Part shown: in pieces, positions 10,100 through 15,209 of the stretch
Position numbering within the stretch: position 1 is the first letter of the stretch
How the letters are laid out: every line of letters begins with the position of its first letter
Assembly: GCA_012184525.1 (NCBI GenBank)
Contig: WOFQ01000177.1
Span: forward strand, 1 to 15,209
Direction of reading: 5' to 3'
Source of the DNA: Xenoacremonium recifei
Lineage: Eukaryota > Ascomycota > Sordariomycetes > Hypocreales > Nectriaceae
Length of the DNA: 15,209 nucleotides
Notes under the pieces: generated by a model
The model's database searches: none
What the model was told of the DNA's origin: nothing
Seen by the model: only the letters and a program-made list of their open reading frames with translations
Made by a program: the position numbers and the translations under genes

Positions 10100-11305
10100 C
10101 TAGCGACGAAGATCCAGGAGGAATCGCTTCTTCATTTCCTGGTCGGCCTTCAGCACCATTTTCATTCCAAGCTCCTGAACGCGAAGACACCCTTCAACTA
10201 CCATATCGTGTCCTCCCTCCACCGACTTTGAGCTTTCGTCATAAAGACTCTTCCAAAGCGCTTCAGCGTCCGGATCATCCTTACCAGCTCCTGTGACCTC
10301 AAAACGCCCTTTCTCAATCCTAGAGGTCGACACATCCTCAGGCACCTGACTTCGTCCGGAAAAGTGGCTGATGAGTGAGCCATCCAACACGCTCGCGACA
10401 AGAGACTGGGCCAGAGTCAGCTTGGCCCTAACAGGCTGATCAGGAAGTACTGACCTCGGAGTAAGGAGTAGTCACAACGGACTCCTGGTTGACAGAAAGC
10501 TTCTTGAGCGAGTCTCCTGGGTGGATGTGGACGCCACGCGCAGTTTGACTGACTGACGAGCCCTTGGAAGAGACCCGGTCACTATCCTTCAAGAGGCTCG
10601 GGGTGGCGTTGCTCGTGTCGATGGTTGAGGTTGTCACCGCTGACTGCTTGTCTGTGGTGCTGTTCCCGGATACGCCATTTGCGTTTTCGACGGCCGACGC
10701 CAAATGGGGGGGAAGCTGGCACCACGAGGAAATTAGGGTTAGCTGGAAAAGAAAACGAGATGACTTAGGCTCACCAGGACGTACGAGAGATCGCGATCCT
10801 GTTCCGCTGCTCATGCTTGACTCCTGATCGTCCACTGTCAAAGCGCTGAGCATGTCAGAAAGATCATCTCCAGCGCTCGAGCCGTCACTGTTCCACCAGT
10901 CCTTGTAACCCTGCTGGCGCAAGTATGCGGTAGCATCCTCGACACTAACCCAAGACTGGGCCAGTCGGCCAAGCTGGGTAGCCAATCTAGCAAAACGACG
11001 AATTTGGCGATCAATTCGTTTGTTGACCGTCTTGCTGAAGGGAAAATCGAGGTTGCACTGTTGCCGGAGCCACTGCGACTTGCTCCGGATCGACAGGTCC
11101 TCCTGGGTGATGTTCTCCTTAGCGCACCAGAAGACGACGGACGCCTTGACGTGGACACAGAGGCGGAGGCCCGCTTTCGCAGGCAACTTCTTGTAGTCCA
11201 TCACAGGGGTGCGGCAGAGGTTCTATGGGTGAGAGCGTCATTAGAAAAGAAACCCTTGCAGGTGAGTCTGAGAGAACCTACGGTGGAGGAATTGGTGGGA
11301 CACAT
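10100..11305 (-). CDS. unknown four-exon fungal protein
   Basis: Exons on the minus strand are 11305-11282, 11222-10785, 10715-10455 and 10405-10100, giving 342 residues. All three junctions are phase 0, and the frame stays open across four separate segments, which is strong support for a real gene. Visible features are Cys2 and Cys11; a basic stretch K-T-V-N-K-R-I-D-R-Q-I-R-R after an F-P-F-S motif; a W-V-S-V-E-D-A-T-A-Y-L-R-Q-Q segment followed by D-W-W; a long Ser/Thr-rich, probably disordered middle; and a charged C-terminal helix-like end rich in E, K and M. There is no signal peptide or membrane segment. I do not recognise the family. The ATG at 11305 is the first usable one in this frame, but the frame stays open upstream and holds C-x-C-x4-C near 11330-11360, so 5' exons may be missing from this model. 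Confidence 0.6.
10406..10454 (-). other. intron 3 of the unknown gene
   Basis: This 49-nt intron has donor GTCAGT, branch-like GCTGACT close to the acceptor and acceptor CCCAG. It is phase 0 and joins ...P-Y-S-E to S-L-V-A-S. Without splicing the frame stops five codons later; with it a further 101 codons open up. It is short but within the fungal range. Confidence 0.6.
10716..10784 (-). other. intron 2 of the unknown gene
   Basis: This 69-nt intron has the consensus donor GTACGT, branch site GCTAACC 24-30 nt before the acceptor, and acceptor GCCAG. It is phase 0. Because 69 is divisible by three, the unspliced frame also stays open and would add 23 hydrophobic residues (including L-F-Q-L-T-L-I-S-S-W) unlike the Ser/Thr-rich flanks, which favours removal. 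A TTAGGGTTAG telomere-like string on the plus strand is simply the complement of the branch region. Confidence 0.65.
11223..11281 (-). other. intron 1 of the unknown gene
   Basis: This 59-nt intron has donor GTAGGT, a CTAATGAC branch region about 20 nt before the acceptor, and acceptor CATAG. It is phase 0 and joins ...N-S-S-T to N-L-C-R-T. Its length is not a multiple of three, so splicing is needed to bring the upstream exon into frame. Confidence 0.5.
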
Positions 11306-12764
11306 CTTGTAGCTGGCTTGACTCGAAAAGAAGCAATGGATCTGACAGGTGCAGTTGGCAAAGACGAAGCGATGGAGCGAAATATTTGCAAAGTCTCGGC
11401 CAGAGTCTCTGAGCAAGAGCTAGCATCTTCTTACTCTAAGGATGTCTCTGATATTATCTATCACGCGAGCCCCAAATGTCGTCATGATGTCCGTCGTGCT
11501 GCAGCTGTGACTGATGGCTCGTGGGGCTAGTGAACGTATGCCAACACACTCATCCCCAACAACGCTGAAAACTGAGCACACGCTTGAGCGGTCTGGGCCT
11601 CTCGCAGTGAGGCATGGCTTGGGCAGGCCATCGGCCCCCATGGGTTCCTTTGTTCGTAAGCAGACTCCGCTGTAAAGCTCAGTCCGCCGCCCGATATTTC
11701 CAGCAGCCTGGACCTTCTCAGCCGAGACCATCCCGCCCAACGCAATCTGCTCCATACACTTTAAACATGTGCTGCGGGGACTGCTTATGGCGCGGGTGCT
11801 AATGGGACTGGGCCTGAATTGGCGGCGGCCGACCCCGCACTGCCGCAACAACTCATCCCCGCGCTACAGTACTTGGTCAAGAGTGATCTGCCCTGATAGG
11901 TGAAGGCACGGATTTGTTGGGGGCAATTTGTTGTCAGAAGCGAGCGCGCTTTGGGCGGTGAGACGTGTTGGTGGGAGAACCTGGCGCACGATGCAGTGCG
12001 TACGCAGAAACATCACGCAAGAGAACAAAGAACCGTCTCTACGCGAGCAACTGCCAAGAGCGCGACTGCAACGTGTTCTTCTTGAGGTCATGACCATGGA
12101 TTACGTCGTCGAATCAGGTTCTCCAGACCGTCCATGGGAAAATAAGGTGTCCACACACACTGAAGGCAAGTTGCGCCAATGTTCCACTTGGGTGCAGTCA
12201 CTGCCCCAGTGGTCCAACGCCGTCCAATGCCCGGGCTGTTGGGGATGCAGTACCTGCAGAAGGAGATTCCAGCGTGCAGTCTGACGTCTGTGACCCAATT
12301 GACCAGCGCACCAGAGAAGAACAGCGTGGAAGACGTTCAATGGTGACACAACATGCACGCTCTTTGACTCTCCATGCAAGGCATCGGAGCTATCAAGTCC
12401 AGCAAATCTGGGACGTCATGACCGGGCGAACTTCTTCCTGCAGGCCGCGATCACTGCAAGCGGTGTTCCTGAATCTTTCCGACATTCATGGCGGTGTGTT
12501 GAGCTCCCATGAGTACCCGCTTTCGAATGTGCCACGGGGCCCGATCATACACACCGCTGTACCTCGCAGTTGCAGATAAGTATATGCACAGTTGCCTCCC
12601 AAGACATTTCTTCTCCAGTCAACCACACTTTCTCGGTGCTCCATTCGGAGGTCCAACGGATGGCCATTGCTCCATGTTGATTGCTCGATATGGTGGACAT
12701 CCCTTGTCGCTCACACGGCAGGGCGAACTTCGTCTTGGAGCACCAGAGTTAGTACAGGTTCACT
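11306..12764. other. GC-richer stretch, possibly decayed coding DNA
   Basis: Many overlapping frames are open here because the DNA is GC-richer than the left part; none makes a convincing gene. The most protein-like run is on the minus strand: a frame from 12097 to a TAG near 11864 continues in the same frame to 11420, with T-C-L-K-C-M-E-Q-I early in the second part. It could be a remnant of a relative of, or 5' exons for, the gene at 10100-11305. Stops and the absence of good splice sites prevent a model. The plus-strand frames look like shadows. Confidence 0.35.
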
Positions 12765-13345
12765 CACCAAATTCCCTTCGGGTTCACTCTCTGACGGGTG
12801 TTGGGCTTGCCCCAATAACGGTAGTTGATAGGGTTTACTCCCTATGCCTACCTCGGGATCACTCCCGGTATGGAACTGACCCAATGACCGACTGCTTGGG
12901 ATCGCTCACGAGGGTCACCGCTGGAGTTCGCTCTCTGGTGGCATTGGGTTTGCCATGATATGTGGGGTTATGAAGATTACTCTCCATACCTCATTTGGGA
13001 TCACTCCCCATTGGGCATGCCCCAATGATCGACTCCTCGGCTCAGAGTTCGCTCTCTGGTAGCATCGGGCATGCCCCGTTGACACGTGGTGGAGATCGCA
13101 CTCCACCTCCGGGATTGCTCCCGGCATTGGGCATGTCCTGATGGTCCGTGCGATGCTTGGAGATAGCTCTCCATTTTGGGATTGCTCCCAACGTTGGGCT
13201 CACCCCAATGGCATGTGCAGCAGGTAGAGATAGCTCTCTAATCTGGGATTACTCCCGGCACCTTGGGTATGGCCCGATGGCATGCACAGCGGAGAGATGA
13301 CTCTCTACCCTGGCTCTGCCCCCAAAGTCTTGGGCATACGCCAAA
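12765..13345. repeat. tandem array of short-hairpin modules, about nine units of about 67 bp
   Basis: The unit carries three small inverted repeats. Type A is like CATTGGGCATGCCCCAATG (13009-13027). Type B is like TGGAGATAGCTCTCCA (13158-13173). Type C is like TTGGGATTGCTCCCAA (13176-13191). In the best-preserved right half the order A-B-C recurs: A at 13125, 13192, 13261, 13328; B at 13088, 13158, 13225, 13293; C at 13109, 13176, 13243. Older copies to the left are diverged: A at 12801, B-like at 12828-12845, C at 12854-12867 and 12996-13010. Variants GAGTTCGCTCTC occur at 12923 and 13045. Stem bases differ between copies but usually still pair. Weaker matches may reach left to about 12660. 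A 149-codon plus frame crossing it is a by-product. Confidence 0.88.
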
Positions 13346-14186
13346 GGTATTTTCTTTCGTACTGTGTATACCTTAGTAGCATCTGAAATCCGCCGGCGTT
13401 TAGCCGACGGCGCCAATCGATGAGAATCTTCGGCTGGAGACCCGCAGTGTGACGGTTTCTTGCACAAGTAAAAGTACGTACCGTTACTTGAGCATAATTT
13501 ATGCAAGCGCGAGCGCGCAAGACAGGCGCGGAGGCGCGCGGGCCTTGGCCGCACCCAGAACTTCCGGAGGCCCGTGCATTTATGTACAGTGCGAGCGCGT
13601 CAACCTCACCACCCAATCAAGGCTCCTCAGTTTATGGAGCGTGGTCAGTCCAACAATAAGACGTGGGGTTTTGCCCGCTTTCTACGACTGGTACGGAGTA
13701 TATAAATGATTTGCGAAGTTCCGTATCTTCTATATTTCTTCCTAGAAAGAATCAGACAGCTTCCTGCACGCAGCAGCGGTACGCACGCACCTACATTTAG
13801 TGTCCAACGTAGCAATTGAGTTAGCTTCGTGACATTAAGGAGGTGGTGGCAGGATTGGTTAAGGTTGAGACACTGAAACGGAAGAAAAGAAACAATAAAT
13901 GAACGTCCACAAGGTCGTCCCGATCCATATCACATGGGTCAAATTGAGTAGCACTTTGGTAATCCGAGTTAAAGAATGCAGGCCTTTATCTCCAAATGGT
14001 GCATAGAAACCATCCCGTAGGGTCTCAGTATTTTCCTCGGTTGTGCAACTACCCTAGACCAAATTGAGGGGTCGAAGGTCGAATAAACAGTCAACTTCCC
14101 TCCTGCATCAACATCCCTTGGCATCCACTGTTAAGGGACTCGCCCTAATTACACCTAAATCACTAACAGACGCAAAGCAAATCGCG
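13346..14186. other. CpG-rich then plain stretch upstream of the LINE ORF
   Basis: No gene is supported. Positions 13500-13600 are rich in CpG, with GCGCGAGCGCGC at about 13507 and GCGAGCGCG again near 13591; this is unusual beside the left part of the window. An imperfect CGCCGGCG...CGACGGCG inverted repeat lies at about 13391-13413. The rest, after the TATA box at 13699, has no long frame until the ORF opening at 14058 and is best read as the 5' leader of the retroelement or as its flank. Confidence 0.45.
13699..13706 (+). promoter_or_regulatory. TATA box upstream of the LINE ORF
   Basis: TATATAAA is a perfect TATA match, just downstream of the CpG-rich stretch and 488 nt before the ATG at 14187. 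It could drive the retroelement. However, many LINEs use internal TATA-less promoters, so it may instead belong to another transcript or be chance. Confidence 0.3.
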
Positions 14187-15209
14187 ATGGCCTTAGGGCC
14201 AGTCGCTGACCCCTTCGACACAGGTCCCGACACACCGACACATCTGTCAAGACTTGCCAGAGCTCGGCTGCTTGATGGAGCTGAACATGACGTCCACGAG
14301 GATGTCGTAATGACGCCTCCTCAGGCGAGGATGCACTCAGGAACTCCTGAGCTGCCGGAAGTACCACGTCAAGACAACCCAAGGACTGGCCGCAAAAACA
14401 GCGTGCCTAGCAGCGACATCTTCGTTATAGGCGACACTAGACCTGCCATCAAGACTTCGACTGAGGCTGACGGCATTGTCTCTAACAGCAAACATGCGCA
14501 CAACCAGAGATCCCTCGCTCTCCGCGCACTCTGCACGGCTTTCGATACCACAGCAGCACAGTTCTCAGACGGCGCCGCCTTTCACTATATCCAGGCCCTC
14601 TCCAAGGAATTCATGATCATCGGCGAAGCCCTCCTCAATGGAGTAACCCGTCGCCCTATGAACTCGGTTATCACCTCTTATGCAGACAAGCTCCAGCTGA
14701 ACCTCCCTCATGGCGATGGCCTCTACTCCATCGCCGCACCCAACGCCAACGCCCAGCCAGCCCCTCGACAGCAACAACAAACAAACCGCACGCAATTTCC
14801 CCCTGACCGGGTTGCCAAGCGCAATGAAGATAAGCGAATCTTCCTTCGCCTCCACCCCGGATCCCCTAACCGGGCCAAGGACCCCATAACGATCCGTGCT
14901 TCGATTATCAGCCTCTTAGGACTTTCCCTTGCCGACATCCCCAAAGCAACAGCAGTCAAGACTGGCTGGGCACTCACCACTGCTAACGATATTATCCGCA
15001 AGAAGGTCCTCGATGCGGAAGACAGATTGATCTCTGACCTCGGCGTCACTGCAGTCGAACAGGCAGAGAAATGGTTCCACTTTGTCGTTAAGGATGTTCC
15101 CAGGATCACAACTGACTTCCAAGGCAATCCGCTCAGTCTCTTTGAGCTAACCTCAGAGGAAACCCAAGCCCAAACAGGTATCAAACCGGTCAGCGTCCGA
15201 TACAGCCGA
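14058..15209 (+). mobile_element. 5' part of a LINE retrotransposon, cut by the window edge
   Basis: The element is recognised only through its ORF1-like product (see the CDS). Endonuclease, reverse transcriptase and RNase H would lie beyond position 15209. The left limit given is where the reading frame opens after a TAG at 14055; the true 5' end is unknown and could lie well upstream, even at the hairpin array. The frame is open for 1,152 nt with no stop, so this copy is not an old, RIP-degraded one. Confidence 0.55.
14187..15209 (+). CDS. LINE (Tad-like) ORF1 protein, 3' truncated by window
   Basis: There are 341 codons from ATG 14187 to the edge with no stop. ORF1 of fungal LINEs encodes an RNA-binding, gag-like protein that packages the element's RNA. 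In order: a polar, disordered N-terminus (about 1-105); a helical part (107-175) with F-H-Y-I-Q-A-L and Y-A-D-K-L; a Q-rich linker (190-200); then the conserved-looking block K-R-I-F-L-R-L at 216-222, I-R-A-S-I-I-S-L-L-G near 236-245, A-V-K-T-G-W-A-L at 256-263 and K-W-F-H-F-V-V-K-D-V-P-R at 295-306. This arrangement is what I know from fungal LINE ORF1 proteins; the family call rests on memory of the pattern. C-terminal CCHC zinc knuckles would lie outside the window. An upstream in-frame stretch (14058-14186) has no ATG, so 14187 is the first possible start. Confidence 0.62.
   Translation, partial: MALGPVADPFDTGPDTPTHLSRLARARLLDGAEHDVHEDVVMTPPQARMHSGTPELPEVPRQDNPRTGRKNSVPSSDIFVIGDTRPAIKTSTEADGIVSNSKHAHNQRSLALRALCTAFDTTAAQFSDGAAFHYIQALSKEFMIIGEALLNGVTRRPMNSVITSYADKLQLNLPHGDGLYSIAAPNANAQPAPRQQQQTNRTQFPPDRVAKRNEDKRIFLRLHPGSPNRAKDPITIRASIISLLGLSLADIPKATAVKTGWALTTANDIIRKKVLDAEDRLISDLGVTAVEQAEKWFHFVVKDVPRITTDFQGNPLSLFELTSEETQAQTGIKPVSVRYSR

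Noticed and set aside
10732..10741. TTAGGGTTAG, like fungal telomere repeats
   Set aside because: One and a half units only, and it coincides with the branch site of an intron on the other strand.
11004..11530. Plus-strand ORFs of about 100 codons
   Set aside because: Antisense to the four-exon minus-strand gene and its 5' region; no splice or domain support.
12509..12958. 149-codon plus-strand ORF
   Set aside because: Its right half runs through the hairpin array, it has no domain, and other frames are equally open in this GC-richer DNA.
14565..15184. Minus-strand ORFs of 96 and 153 codons
   Set aside because: They are shadows of the plus-strand LINE ORF1, which is open over the full length and carries family-like motifs.
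1..15209. tRNA, 5S rRNA and CRISPR arrays
   Set aside because: I looked for B-box-like GTTCGANNC strings with a foldable context, for 5S rRNA and for spaced direct repeats; none was convincing. The hairpin array has contiguous units without unique spacers and is not a CRISPR.

Overview
The window looks like nuclear DNA of a filamentous ascomycete (Pezizomycotina). Three things suggest this: short GT-AG introns of 49-69 nt, several with CTAAC/CTGAC-like branch sites; a small secreted protein gene behind a TATA box; and the start of a LINE retrotransposon ORF1 of the kind common in these fungi. Nothing looks bacterial: no operons, no Shine-Dalgarno spacing, no tightly packed ORFs. The species cannot be told from the sequence. 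The low gene density and mix of repeats suit an accessory, repeat-bearing or subtelomere-like region.

Layout. Positions 1-7610 hold no gene I can support; only short ORFs in unrelated frames. This stretch contains two clear structures: a perfect 27-bp inverted repeat with a 3-nt loop (2049-2105) and a 19-bp minisatellite (about 4764-5090). At 7719-8211 (+) lies a two-exon gene for a small cysteine-rich secreted protein, with TATA box and poly(A) signal. Positions 8212-10099 are again without a supported gene. At 10100-11305 (-) there is a four-exon gene of unknown function; its three introns are all phase 0 and join four open segments in frame. A GC-richer, apparently decayed stretch follows (11306-12764).

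The most unusual part is 12765-13345: about nine tandem units of roughly 67 bp, each carrying up to three very short stem-loops. Stem sequences differ between copies while pairing is kept, and most loops follow a TNRC pattern. After a CpG-rich, TATA-containing stretch (13346-14186), the window ends inside a LINE-type ORF1 (14187-15209, +, running off the edge).

How the parts relate. The secreted protein would act outside the cell and is a reasonable effector candidate. The array and TATA box lie upstream of the LINE ORF and might form its 5' regulatory region; that is inference. All calls were made by eye from the DNA and translations; no database search was possible.
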